A stretch of DNA of 64,000 nucleotides, taken from Clostridia bacterium (GTDB lineage Bacteria; Bacillota; Clostridia; Christensenellales; Borkfalkiaceae). Below the pieces are notes generated by a model that was not told where the DNA came from, did no database searches, and saw nothing but the letters and a program-made list of their open reading frames with translations. A program made the position numbers and the translations under genes. This document shows, one piece after another, positions 1 to 8,922 of this stretch. Numbering within the stretch: position 1 is the first letter of the stretch; every line of letters begins with the position of its first letter. The stretch is taken from contig CAAGHC010000058.1 of NCBI GenBank assembly GCA_900769565.1, positions 1 to 64,000 of the forward strand. Reading direction: 5' to 3'.

Positions 1-2
1 CA

Positions 3-1667
3 AAAGCATACGGTGAGTTTGAAATAGCAAACAACGGCACGTTAGCTCTTAAATATGAATTTAAGCCTATTTTTGCGAACGCTACTAAAACGCCTAATGG
101 CAAAACTCTTGCTGATGCGTTGAGCGTTGATGCAATGGTAACGAATAAAGTTAGTGGTACTGATGCCGTTATGGAAGATGCGAGGTTAGAGGCTTTAGTA
201 GTTGGTGAATCTATTTACGCAACGACCTCTGCACCCAAACTTGCAGACAATAGAGTGCTTGAAGGATATTTACTTGCAGGCGAATCAATTACCTACAAAG
301 TAACTCTTCAATGGTTACCTAGCGCAACGGATAACGACTTTAACGTTGAAGGTGGTTTAAGTATTCAGTTGGCAGTAGCACTCGTTGCAACCCAAATGTC
401 TTTTGAAAAGGATGGCGACGGTATTACTTATGACGATAGCGCAGAATTCCCCGAACTTCCACTTATTCCTGAAACTGCATGGTATGATGAGGACCAGACG
501 ACCTTTGCTTTAGGTTCTACCGAGGAAATAGTTGGTTTAGCACAACTAGTTAAAGAAGGTAATGACTTTGCAGGAAAAACTATTGAACTTACTCAAGACA
601 TTAGTTTGGATTTAGGTAAAGATGCTAACGGAGAGCCTATCAGTTTTATGCCTATCGGTAGAAGTGGTAGTAATGCAACTGGTGTTGAAGAAAAACCTTT
701 TAGAGGCACGTTCGACGGTAAAGGTCATGCAATTGAAGATGCTTACCAAAGCGGTTGGGCTTTTGGCTACGAATGGGGCAGATACGGCTCTCTCGGTTTG
801 TTCGGCGTAGTGGAAGATGCAACAATTCAAAACCTTACTATTAGTGGTATGGAGGCACAAGTAGAGGGTGGCGATGTCGCTTTTGTTGCAGGCTCTGCAA
901 CAGGTGATTGTACCTTTAAGAATATTACTATTGAAAGTGGTTCAATCGGTACTTATAACAACGGTATGGGTAGCATAATCGGTTGGTCTGGCGAAGGCAC
1001 TTATAATTTTGAAAATATTACTATCGGCTCTGACGTTGTTCTAGGTGGATTATGGGGTTCGTTCGACAGTTCTGTTGGTGGCTTGGTAGGTCAAGCAGAA
1101 CCTGGTGCAACCTACAATCTTAAGAACGTAGAAATTTCCTGCCGTTTAGACGTTTATAACGATGTAACCGCAGCATACAAATATTACAATTATCGTATGT
1201 GCGGAATGATTTTCGGTCGTTTAGAAAAGACTAAAACTGTTGACGGAAGAAATTATCCTGATTTATCTCAATACAACATCACTTTTGAAAACGTTACCGT
1301 TAACTTTGGCGACTGGATGATGTATCACTACTGTGTTGTTGCAGGAAAGACTGCATGGCGTGTAGAACCTGGTTATGCGTATGGTGGCATTCCTGCAGAC
1401 CACGACCATAATACTTGTGCAATGCACCACAACTTACTCTTACCGTTTGCAGATTTAATTGGTGGTGACCAAACGGGTATAACCAACTTTACTAAAGAAA
1501 TTCTTGTTGAGAAAGTAGATATGTTTGAAAACGGGCTTATAAGTAATCTTCTTGCTGGTCTGACCGTAAACTATCCTCAAGTTTATATTGACTATTTAGA
1601 AGAGCTAGCGGCTGAAAGCCAAGAGCCTACACCCGAACAAGGTGAAGAAGAACAGCAACAAGGCTAA
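3..1667 (+). CDS. Partial TasA/CalY-like surface protein with GLUG-type repeats
   Basis: The reading frame is open to the left edge of the window, so the gene starts outside it and the in-frame TTG at 120 is not the true start. The visible N-terminal part (about 130 codons, with segments such as GTLALKYEFK and TPNGKTLADAL, then a DNDFN-type loop) resembles the TasA/camelysin-like domain of proteins with SipW-dependent signal peptides. Next comes a region of repeated beta-helix-like units (GLFGVV..ATIQNLTISG, GGLVGQAEPGATYNLKNVEIS) that look like GLUG motifs found in bacterial adhesins. The C-terminus is Glu/Gln-rich with no LPXTG motif or membrane anchor. A secreted or matrix-associated cell-surface protein is likely. 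The signal peptide cannot be seen, and the family call rests on motif recall. Confidence 0.7.
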   Translation, partial: KAYGEFEIANNGTLALKYEFKPIFANATKTPNGKTLADALSVDAMVTNKVSGTDAVMEDARLEALVVGESIYATTSAPKLADNRVLEGYLLAGESITYKVTLQWLPSATDNDFNVEGGLSIQLAVALVATQMSFEKDGDGITYDDSAEFPELPLIPETAWYDEDQTTFALGSTEEIVGLAQLVKEGNDFAGKTIELTQDISLDLGKDANGEPISFMPIGRSGSNATGVEEKPFRGTFDGKGHAIEDAYQSGWAFGYEWGRYGSLGLFGVVEDATIQNLTISGMEAQVEGGDVAFVAGSATGDCTFKNITIESGSIGTYNNGMGSIIGWSGEGTYNFENITIGSDVVLGGLWGSFDSSVGGLVGQAEPGATYNLKNVEISCRLDVYNDVTAAYKYYNYRMCGMIFGRLEKTKTVDGRNYPDLSQYNITFENVTVNFGDWMMYHYCVVAGKTAWRVEPGYAYGGIPADHDHNTCAMHHNLLLPFADLIGGDQTGITNFTKEILVEKVDMFENGLISNLLAGLTVNYPQVYIDYLEELAAESQEPTPEQGEEEQQQG

Positions 1668-1716
1668 TACTTTACGGTTAATTCAACCGAAAAGGATAAT
1701 TATTTAAATATAAAAT

Positions 1717-1752
1717 AATCCGCACTGATAGAACGTTAGTGCGGATTGTTTT
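1717..1752 (+). terminator. Rho-independent terminator of the TasA/GLUG gene
   Basis: Perfect 10-bp stem AATCCGCACT/AGTGCGGATT with an 11-nt loop (arms 1717-1726 and 1738-1747), followed by GTTTTG. It sits 50 nt after the stop codon. Confidence 0.8.
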
Positions 1753-1795
1753 GTATAAAAGTCAATATAGAGAAAGTTTTTTTCAAGCAAGTATA

Positions 1796-1824
1796 TTGAA
1801 ATAAGCGATAGTTTATGATAACAT
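1796..1824 (+). promoter_or_regulatory. Possible promoter for the 1891 gene
   Basis: TTGAAA (1796-1801), 17-nt spacer, TAACAT (1819-1824). A TATAAT at 1831-1836 without a good -35 is an alternative. Weak call. Confidence 0.3.
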
Positions 1825-1890
1825 TGTGAATATAATATGATAAAATAGGCAGTTTGTAGTGGCTTGTTTTGTTGTTTAGGAGGTAAGATT

Positions 1891-4167
1891 ATGACGAAAA
1901 CAAAAAGTTTGATTTTAAAAATTATTTTTGTTTTAGGTTTTATGCTTTGTGCTTTGGCCTTTTTATTTACGTCTATTCCCGTTAACGCAGAGGCGAAAGT
2001 TATCATGAAAGACGGTGCGTCGATTAGGTTTGACGAGCCCACAGGCATAAGGTTTTCTGCATACGTATCCGATACATATTTTAGCAATGGAAAGCTAAAA
2101 GACGGTGTTGAAGTCGGAATGTTACTCGTTCAAGAAGGCAAGCTAGAAGGGATAAATTCTGACGGAGACGACAACATTATTGATTTTGGTTGGGGACAAA
2201 ATACGAGCAATTTGGGTTTAACCCCAGATAATAATAGTTCGTTTATTAAAAAAGTTAGTTCGTCCGACCCTAGTTTCGTATGGGCTGGTGACGACGACGT
2301 TGACGGTATGGTTCGTTTTAACGCCGTTGTAAAAAATATTCCTGCAATAGGATACGCTCAGACCATAGTTGCACGCGCTTACGTTATTAATAACGGAGTG
2401 CAAGTTTTATCCGATAAAATTGTAAAGCGCTCTATAAGTGAAGTAGCAAACAAGATTTTATCCGAAGACCTTATTTTAAACGGCGAAAAGCTTGCGGATG
2501 ACCAAAGGACGGAACTTAAAAACTACGTGGTGGCTACTAACGCTTTGAGCGACGTTGCAATATCTTCAATAGATAACGGCATAGCAAGTTGGGATGCGGT
2601 TGACGGTGCTATCGGTTATTACGTAAGATTTGGCGAAGAGATGCCTATCTTTACCACCGAAACCGAATACGATATTGAAGATAGCGATTACGTTTGGATA
2701 GTTGCGGTAGGCGACGGCAAAAATTACACGCGTTCAAACATTGCAAGCTTAGATTACTTTACGCAAGCGGCAAGAGAAATTAATTACGAAGAAGGGGAAG
2801 AACTCGTTTTATCGGCAGGCACGCCCCCGTCCTCGTATTTCTTGTCCCCTGAATCGGGTGAGCCGTATAAAGCGGCTGGCTTTAACGAATTCGTTATAGG
2901 CATAACCGAAAGTTCAACGGCAGAAGGCGTTGCTCTTTCTTTGCAACGTTGTAAGGATGCTGGAATGGCTGCAACCATACAATTACATAACGGGCTTATA
3001 AAGAGAATTAGCGAATACGATTCCGTGCAAGATTTAGGTGCGAACGACCCTGGCAACGTATTCATTTCCATACTTGGAAATATGGATTTTACTGATACGC
3101 CGGTAAAAACGTTTATGATTGACGAGCCGAGTTATACTCAACTTTTATACATAGAAAAAGTTTATGTTCCGTGGTTTAACCAAAATTATGGTGGGCAAGA
3201 TTCCGAGCGTTATTTTATGATAAATTTATTCGGTGGTTACAGCACGGGGATAGCGCTTAGAATAACCGACCCACATACTGGACAAGAAGTAACCTATGAA
3301 ACCGAAGAAGGTAAAGCGCGTATTTACGAACTTTATCAAGAAAAATACTTAAGCATAATAGAGAGCCAAAACACCACTCTAAAAATTTATTCGCAAGACT
3401 CTTATCCCTTCTCTTTGGTTGAAACCGACCAAGGTGGTAACGTAGTTGAAAATAATGCAGACGACTACGTAAAGAGCGATTGGTTATTTAGAACTTATAG
3501 GGGCGCAAAGGCGGCGGCAGAGAACGATCTTGGTTATCAAACCTATATCCAAGTATTCTCTAGCGAACACTTCGCTTGCCGTATGCCCGAAACGTTAGCC
3601 GAAGTTAAATGGCAAGCCTATATGTATTTAGCGTTTGGCAGTAAATGTTTAGAATATTTTAGCTACGAAACGAGAGTTGGTGGCGATTTGGATATTTACG
3701 GTATGACTAACGTTGTGGATGGAAAGGTAGTATATTTACCATCGTACTATTTCGTAAAGGATACCAACGCCGAGCTTAAAAAATTCCAAAACGTACTCAT
3801 GGCGTATGATAACTGGATAGGACTAAAAAGCTTCGTGGGAACGGGCAACGCTAAGTGTGATGCGTTTAAGAACATAGCCGATATGGAACTTGACTCTTTG
3901 ACTGGTGTTTCTTCGGTTGTTACCGACCAAGATTTAATTATCGGTGAAATGGTGGACGGTAGCGGTAATCACGGTTACATGATGGTTGGATATGAAGACC
4001 CGATATTTAACAATAACACGACGGTAAGTATGACTTTTGACGATGCAGACGGGCTTATAATTTATCGCAACGGCGAAAGAAGTTTATCTGATGATTTGGT
4101 TAACGGTCAATTTAGTATTACCTTAACGCCGGGCGAAGGCGTGTTCGTTATTCCTGTTTACGCTTAA
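1891..4167 (+). CDS. Secreted multidomain protein with TIM-barrel-like, glycosidase-like region
   Basis: This 758-aa protein starts at the ATG behind a strong TAGGAGG site; an upstream in-frame start would bypass it. Residues 1-35 form a signal peptide (KTK, hydrophobic core, VNAEA). A first beta-rich domain follows (KDGASIRFDEPTGIRFSAYV, about 35-200), then a fibronectin-III-like stretch (WDAVDGAIGYYVRFGEE, about 210-285). From about residue 300 to 650 there is a barrel-like region with acidic motifs at strand ends (TFMIDEPS, KIYSQDSYPF, CLEYFSYETR), and the C-terminal beta-sandwich ends in GVFVIPVY. That order resembles GH42/GH-A-type hydrolases, but I do not recognise a named family. It is monocistronic, between two terminators. 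Role inferred: extracellular carbohydrate-active enzyme. Confidence 0.55.
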   Translation: MTKTKSLILKIIFVLGFMLCALAFLFTSIPVNAEAKVIMKDGASIRFDEPTGIRFSAYVSDTYFSNGKLKDGVEVGMLLVQEGKLEGINSDGDDNIIDFGWGQNTSNLGLTPDNNSSFIKKVSSSDPSFVWAGDDDVDGMVRFNAVVKNIPAIGYAQTIVARAYVINNGVQVLSDKIVKRSISEVANKILSEDLILNGEKLADDQRTELKNYVVATNALSDVAISSIDNGIASWDAVDGAIGYYVRFGEEMPIFTTETEYDIEDSDYVWIVAVGDGKNYTRSNIASLDYFTQAAREINYEEGEELVLSAGTPPSSYFLSPESGEPYKAAGFNEFVIGITESSTAEGVALSLQRCKDAGMAATIQLHNGLIKRISEYDSVQDLGANDPGNVFISILGNMDFTDTPVKTFMIDEPSYTQLLYIEKVYVPWFNQNYGGQDSERYFMINLFGGYSTGIALRITDPHTGQEVTYETEEGKARIYELYQEKYLSIIESQNTTLKIYSQDSYPFSLVETDQGGNVVENNADDYVKSDWLFRTYRGAKAAAENDLGYQTYIQVFSSEHFACRMPETLAEVKWQAYMYLAFGSKCLEYFSYETRVGGDLDIYGMTNVVDGKVVYLPSYYFVKDTNAELKKFQNVLMAYDNWIGLKSFVGTGNAKCDAFKNIADMELDSLTGVSSVVTDQDLIIGEMVDGSGNHGYMMVGYEDPIFNNNTTVSMTFDDADGLIIYRNGERSLSDDLVNGQFSITLTPGEGVFVIPVYA

Positions 4168-4183
4168 TAGAAAAATCAATATT

Positions 4184-4219
4184 ACACCCCGAAAGATTCA
4201 TTCTTTCGGGGTGTTTTAA
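4184..4219 (+). terminator. Rho-independent terminator
   Basis: 13-bp perfect stem ACACCCCGAAAGA/TCTTTCGGGGTGT (4184-4196, 4202-4214) with a 5-nt loop, then TTTAAT. It closes the secreted-protein gene. Confidence 0.9.
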
Positions 4220-4291
4220 TTAAACGGGCGTGCTGACATTCATGAATAGTAAAAAGCAACAAATGGACATAAATTAAGCAACAAAAGAGCA

Positions 4292-4319
4292 TTGACTTGC
4301 TAAAAAAATATGGTATAAT
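4292..4319 (+). promoter_or_regulatory. Promoter of the GH38 alpha-mannosidase gene
   Basis: TTGACT (4292-4297), 16-nt spacer ending in TGG (extended -10), TATAAT (4314-4319). It lies 48 nt upstream of the start codon. Confidence 0.75.
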
Positions 4320-4367
4320 ATATCATGTTAAAACAAAATTGCGTTTTGACTTAAATGGAGATATTGT

Positions 4368-6767
4368 ATGAAAAAATTACACCTAATTTGTAATGCGCAC
4401 ATAGACCCCATATGGCAGTGGACTTGGGACGAAGGTATTTCTTCGGCGATAGCAACGTTTAAGTCGGCAGCCGACCTTGCCGACGAGTTTGACTACATAT
4501 TTTGTCATAACGAGTCTATGCTCTACGAGGCGATTGAGCAGTCTGCCCCCGAACTTTTCGAAAGGATAAAAGCGCTCGTTAAAAAGGGCAAATGGGTGAT
4601 TGCAGGCGGTTGGTATTTACAGCCAGATTGCAACTTGCCGTCAGGTGAAACTTTTGTTCGCCAAATTAGTGTCGGAAAGTCGTATTTTAAGGAAAAATTC
4701 GGTGTAGAGCCTACCGTTGCGCTGAACTTCGACTCGTTTGGACATAGCGTAGGATTACCACAAATACTTGCTAAAAACGGATACGTTGGATATATGGCGT
4801 GCAGACCGAAAAAGGACGTGCAGTTTAAGTATCCCGGTAGATTTTTTAAATGGACTTCGCCGGACGGAAGTTCGGTTATTGCAACTAACAGCGAATCTTA
4901 CGGAACGTTGTTAGGCGAGGCTGCAAAAAAGATAGAGAACGAGGCGAAAGGTATTCCTATGTGGATGCTAGGCTCTGAAGGGGACGGTAAAGATAGGGAC
5001 GGTGCAGAAGACGTGGACTATTCTCTTTGGGGCGTGGGTAATCACGGTGGTGGCCCGTCGAGAAAAGACCTTCGAGATATAGCAAACTTAAAGATAGAAG
5101 ACACCGAAATTATACACAGTACCCCTGATGCACTATTTAGTGACAATCTTAAAGTTTCGGGTGAAGTAACGAACTCTTTAGTCACGAGTATGCCGGGGTG
5201 TTATTCGTCCATGGCAAGAGTTAAGCAAGCGTTTAGAAGGGCGGAAAATTTGTTTTACGCTACGGAAAAGATGTTGGCTGTGGCAAATACCCAAGGCTTT
5301 GGCTTTGATTTTGACGATTTAAAAAAGGCAGAAAAGAAAATGCTTTTCGCAACCTTTCACGATATACTTCCCGGTACTTGTATTGAAGAGGGGGAAAGAG
5401 AAGGGCTTTGCGCACTTTCGCTTGCAGAAAAGACCATGCGTGATTACAGGACGAGAGCATTTTTGCGAATGGCAATGAATAAAAAGCCTGCTAAACTAGG
5501 TGAATTCCCCGTGTTTGTGTTCAACTATGCACCGTATAAAACGATAGCGCCCGTAGAAGTGGAATTCATGCTAGAAAATCAAAACTGGAACGAGCAAATT
5601 CGTTATATTCCACACGTGTACTATAAGGGTAAGGAAATTCCTTGCCAAATGATAAAGGAAGAGTCCACTCTTTACGGGCTTGACTGGAGAAAAAAGATAA
5701 TATTTGACGGCGAATTAGAGCCTATGTCGCTCACCAGGTTTGAAATTAAAGTTTGTCCAGAGCCCAAAGTTCCACTTTATCTAGCAGAAAGTTGGGATAT
5801 TGATAAAGAGTGTATTAAACCCGACTTCGTGGTATACGACGACACGGCAGACCCGTGGGGAATGAGTGAAAAAGAACTTAAAGCAATGGGTGTTAACCCC
5901 GAGAATATGCGTGAGATGACGGGTGCCGAAGTAAAGGACTTTTTGGCTATTAGTAGTGAAATTGATAGCCAAAGAAGAATTGAAACGGGCGCGGTTATGG
6001 ATACCTTTGAAGGGCTTTATACTGACGGAAAGAGCAATGCCGTACTTCAAATAAGTAAGTATAAAAATCAAGCGTACGTCGACTATAAAATCACGGTGGA
6101 ATTTGCCGAAAAAAATAAACTTTTACGCGTAAAAATTCCACTTCCTGAAGAATTCAAAAACGGTGTTGCCGTTGGCGACGGTCCATTCTTGTTTGAGAAA
6201 AAGCCGAGCGAGTGCGAAAACGTTTTCCAAAAATGGTTGGGCGTTCAAAATGCAGACGGCAAGGTTTTTGCCGTAATCAACGACGGTGTGTATTCTGGCA
6301 AAGTAGAAGACGGCGCAGTTTATCTAACTTTATTGCGTGGCGCAGGATACTGTTTCCACCCCATAGGTAAAGCACAGTTATATCCTGAAGACAGATATTT
6401 GCCTAGAATAGATATGGGCAGATACACTTATAAATTGAGAATTTTCACGGGTGACTTAACTGACGTTTATCGTCAAGCAGAAGAATTCAATCAACCCCCT
6501 TATGCAGTAAACGTGTTCCCAACGGGGAATAGCGATACTCTAGACGAAAAGGTTGAACTAGATGGAAAAGTAGTTATGACAAACTGCCACTTTAACGAAA
6601 ATGGCGAGTACGTTATAAGGCTTTATAATCCCACCGAAAAGGTCGAGGATTTTACGCTTAAAGGGTTTAAGGTTAGCCTTTCCGACTGCGTTAATAAAGG
6701 AGAAGTGGTAACGGTAGTAATTAAAGACGGCAAGGGCAAAGTTTTACACGATAGCATGCCCGTATAA
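4368..6767 (+). CDS. GH38 family alpha-mannosidase
   Basis: Cytoplasmic glycosidase of 799 aa, predicted to release alpha-linked mannose from N-glycan-type or similar oligosaccharides. The N-terminal motif AHIDPIWQW (His11, Asp13) supplies metal ligands of GH38. NFDSFGH around residue 122 carries the nucleophile Asp, and FHDILPGTC around residue 330 matches the fourth metal-binding segment. The remaining half is the beta-sandwich region typical of the family. There is no signal peptide, so the substrate must be imported. The start is supported by TGGAGAT upstream and a near-consensus promoter; a terminator follows. The convergent sialidase-like gene and nahK nearby suggest host-glycan use. 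The exact linkage preference cannot be read from sequence. Confidence 0.9.
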   Translation: MKKLHLICNAHIDPIWQWTWDEGISSAIATFKSAADLADEFDYIFCHNESMLYEAIEQSAPELFERIKALVKKGKWVIAGGWYLQPDCNLPSGETFVRQISVGKSYFKEKFGVEPTVALNFDSFGHSVGLPQILAKNGYVGYMACRPKKDVQFKYPGRFFKWTSPDGSSVIATNSESYGTLLGEAAKKIENEAKGIPMWMLGSEGDGKDRDGAEDVDYSLWGVGNHGGGPSRKDLRDIANLKIEDTEIIHSTPDALFSDNLKVSGEVTNSLVTSMPGCYSSMARVKQAFRRAENLFYATEKMLAVANTQGFGFDFDDLKKAEKKMLFATFHDILPGTCIEEGEREGLCALSLAEKTMRDYRTRAFLRMAMNKKPAKLGEFPVFVFNYAPYKTIAPVEVEFMLENQNWNEQIRYIPHVYYKGKEIPCQMIKEESTLYGLDWRKKIIFDGELEPMSLTRFEIKVCPEPKVPLYLAESWDIDKECIKPDFVVYDDTADPWGMSEKELKAMGVNPENMREMTGAEVKDFLAISSEIDSQRRIETGAVMDTFEGLYTDGKSNAVLQISKYKNQAYVDYKITVEFAEKNKLLRVKIPLPEEFKNGVAVGDGPFLFEKKPSECENVFQKWLGVQNADGKVFAVINDGVYSGKVEDGAVYLTLLRGAGYCFHPIGKAQLYPEDRYLPRIDMGRYTYKLRIFTGDLTDVYRQAEEFNQPPYAVNVFPTGNSDTLDEKVELDGKVVMTNCHFNENGEYVIRLYNPTEKVEDFTLKGFKVSLSDCVNKGEVVTVVIKDGKGKVLHDSMPV

Positions 6768-6781
6768 ATTTAACCAAATAA

Positions 6782-6826
6782 AAACCACCCGATTTCTCGT
6801 TGTAAGAAATCGGGTGGTTTATTTTT
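6782..6826. terminator. Terminator between GH38 and the Asp-box gene
   Basis: 16-bp perfect stem AAACCACCCGATTTCT/AGAAATCGGGTGGTTT (6782-6797, 6805-6820), then ATTTTTTA on the plus strand. It probably also serves the convergent minus-strand gene, although that side is less U-rich. Confidence 0.9.
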
Positions 6827-6852
6827 TATAGCCATTTTAATGTTTATTAAAA

Positions 6853-7968
6853 TTAGAGTTCAATTTTAACTAAATGAAAGTCGGTGCGGTGGGTGGATGG
6901 GCCACTGTAAAAATAAGCGAATAACACGCCGTCAATCATTTCTATATAGGGGTGACCAACCGAGAAAGCCGCCATTTCCGACCAAACGTCGTTCATGCCA
7001 CTATTCTGCTTGCCTTTAGTGTTGGCACCGTAATCGAACACGGTGAGAGCATCCGTCCAAGTTTTACCGTTATCAAAACTTTGAGCAAGGCGAATAACGG
7101 GAATGGAATCACGGTTAATGTAGATGGCGAGCATTTCGCCGTCTTTACCGGAAATAACGTTTCCTGGTTGACCGACTAAACCCGTATCGATAAGTTCGCC
7201 AAAAGTTCTGCCACCGTCTTTACTTAAGCAAAAATGAATGTTTACGTAATCGCCTTTAGTTCTGTCAAACGTCCAGAAAATATCTGCAATATCACCGTTA
7301 GAAAGGGTGTCTATACGTTGGTCCCAATAATAAACGTCGGGGTTGTCGGTGATAATCGTTTCGTTGCCCCAAGTATAGCCCCCGTCTTCCGAGAAAACCA
7401 CAGAACTGTGGTGTACCCAGTAAACCGTTTCATAGTAAGGCTTATTAACTTCAAACTGAATAGCCACTCTGCCGTCCTTTGTAATAAAAGGCGCACCCGT
7501 CAAGGGCAGGGGCATATCGTAAAAAGATTTAACTTGCACTCTTTGTAATTCCGACCAAGTTTTACCGTTGTCACTAGAGTGAGCAGTCATTATATAAGTG
7601 TTTTTTAAACCTTCCGTCTGCTCGTTATAGTAAGGCAATTCTTCCATAGTGGCGTCTACTGCGTTAAGAACAGCCAAAAGATTACCTTCTTCAACTTCTA
7701 CGTAATAGCAAGTGCGTAAGGTAGTAGGTTTTCCGTCCACAATAGGCGGGGCAAATAGTTCGATAGGTTCAGTCCAAGTATTGCCGTTGTCGTAACTAAA
7801 ACAGGTCATAGCCTTATCGGTAGCGTTGTAAGGTCCTTTGTTTTGTGCGCCCTTAAACGAGGCTAAAATAGTACCGCTTTTTAAAGCGCAAATGGACGGA
7901 AAAGCGCAACTTGAAAGCGCCTTGTTATTTTCACCTGAATAAATTATGGAATGATTTAAAATTTTCAT
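6853..7968 (-). CDS. Sialidase-like Asp-box (BNR) exo-glycosidase
   Basis: The 371-aa protein has five Asp-box repeats (SYDNGNTW, SSDNGKTW, SEDGGYTW, SKDGGRTF, SFDNGKTW) spread through a six-bladed propeller-like sequence, as in the sialidase superfamily. No signal peptide is present, so it acts inside the cell. The N-terminal position where GH33 sialidases carry the (F/Y)RIP arginine reads AFPSICAL, so the first arginine of the triad is not evident. The enzyme may therefore belong to a non-sialic-acid branch. The start follows TAGGAG. It is convergent with the GH38 gene. Confidence is high for the fold and low for the substrate. Confidence 0.75.
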   Translation of the reverse strand: MKILNHSIIYSGENNKALSSCAFPSICALKSGTILASFKGAQNKGPYNATDKAMTCFSYDNGNTWTEPIELFAPPIVDGKPTTLRTCYYVEVEEGNLLAVLNAVDATMEELPYYNEQTEGLKNTYIMTAHSSDNGKTWSELQRVQVKSFYDMPLPLTGAPFITKDGRVAIQFEVNKPYYETVYWVHHSSVVFSEDGGYTWGNETIITDNPDVYYWDQRIDTLSNGDIADIFWTFDRTKGDYVNIHFCLSKDGGRTFGELIDTGLVGQPGNVISGKDGEMLAIYINRDSIPVIRLAQSFDNGKTWTDALTVFDYGANTKGKQNSGMNDVWSEMAAFSVGHPYIEMIDGVLFAYFYSGPSTHRTDFHLVKIEL

Positions 7969-7995
7969 AATAAAAACTCCTAATATGCTAGGATA

Positions 7996-8023
7996 ATTTT
8001 AGCATTCAAGACTATATAAGCAA
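7996..8023 (-). promoter_or_regulatory. Probable promoter of the Asp-box gene
   Basis: On the minus strand TTGCTT (8023-8018), 16-nt spacer ending in ATGC, TAAAAT (8001-7996), 28 nt upstream of the start. Confidence 0.55.
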
Positions 8024-8070
8024 TGGAAAAATGTTGACAGAATTTGTATTTATGTGACGAGTAGGGAAAG

Positions 8071-8111
8071 ATAAAAATTTAGGCGCAACCAACAAGGTGG
8101 TCACGCCTAAA
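8071..8111 (-). terminator. Terminator after the two-TM gene
   Basis: Minus-strand hairpin TTTAGGCG/CGCCTAAA (outer arms 8111-8104 and 8085-8078) with a further inner ACCA/TGGT pairing, followed by ATTTTTATC. Confidence 0.8.
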
Positions 8112-8116
8112 ACACG

Positions 8117-8902
8117 TTAAATTTTTTTAGAATTAAAACGACTTGCATTTTCAAAGAATTCCAAAATTCTTTGGTCACGTTCTTCTTCGGTGCGATAAAA
8201 GAATAGTTCGCCCGTTTTTAAAGACGGCCAGCAGTCGGAATAAGTTCCCTTTATTATTGTTGACCCGTTTTCATTTATTATATCAAACTTATGAATCCCG
8301 TGACGGAACTTTTCTGCTTCGGTAATTTCAACGGGGGAATCAAACTTGGTTTTACAGCACGGGCAAGATTCAACTGTTAAAGTGGGATTGCCTTTTGTTT
8401 TGGCTTCGTATATTTCAATTAAGTCAAAATCGTTTTCGTCAGAAAGTTTAGTTGCTTTAGTATACCAATGCGTGGGGTTTTCTTTGCGAAAATCAAGTTT
8501 GTTATCGGTGTAATAACAACGGATATTGTTTCCCACGAAAGTAAAGTCGGTAAGTTCCCTAGATATTTCGGTAGTGCCTATGCTTAAGCGTTTTTGAGAG
8601 TAGTCTTCATAGCCCATGTGGTGGGGGATATGTACGTGATACCAGAGCCCAACGATATTCATGCGAGTATCTTTTTTTCTTAAGGAAAAATCAAAAATCG
8701 CTTTCACGACAATAAACAAAAATCCGTACAGGAACGCCGCCAACACGGCAGAGATTGCAAGATAAAGTGCTTTATGTAAGTTTTCTTCCAAAAACGGATA
8801 CAAAAATTCGCTTAGTACCTGTTCGATAATAAAGAAAATGGTAAACGCAAGTCCGTGTATTTTGGATATTGCGCCAACGGAAGTATTGTTTATGTTTTTC
8901 AT
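8117..8902 (-). CDS. Two-TM membrane protein with beta-rich cytosolic domain (Cap15-like?)
   Basis: The 261-aa protein starts at the ATG behind GAGGGGG; longer in-frame starts would run into the upstream IMPase gene. Two hydrophobic helices (about 10-30 and 37-65) are followed by a beta-rich domain. That domain begins NIVGLWYHVHIPHH, contains TDFTFVGNNIRCYY and a CPCC motif around residue 185, and ends GTYSDCWPSLKTGELFFYR. Two N-terminal TMs plus a compact beta-barrel-like domain resemble the S-2TMbeta/Cap15 effectors of CBASS anti-phage systems. This is a fold-level impression only, because no CD-NTase or other Cap gene is nearby. It lies 20 nt downstream of the IMPase gene in one apparent operon. 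Otherwise an uncharacterised membrane protein. Confidence 0.5.
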   Translation of the reverse strand: MKNINNTSVGAISKIHGLAFTIFFIIEQVLSEFLYPFLEENLHKALYLAISAVLAAFLYGFLFIVVKAIFDFSLRKKDTRMNIVGLWYHVHIPHHMGYEDYSQKRLSIGTTEISRELTDFTFVGNNIRCYYTDNKLDFRKENPTHWYTKATKLSDENDFDLIEIYEAKTKGNPTLTVESCPCCKTKFDSPVEITEAEKFRHGIHKFDIINENGSTIIKGTYSDCWPSLKTGELFFYRTEEERDQRILEFFENASRFNSKKI

Positions 8903-8922
8903 TTGTTTCCCCCTCAAAATGC

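Noticed and set aside
120..1667. TTG at 120 as start of the first gene
   Set aside because: The frame is open to base 3 with family-like sequence before it, so the gene is cut by the window edge.
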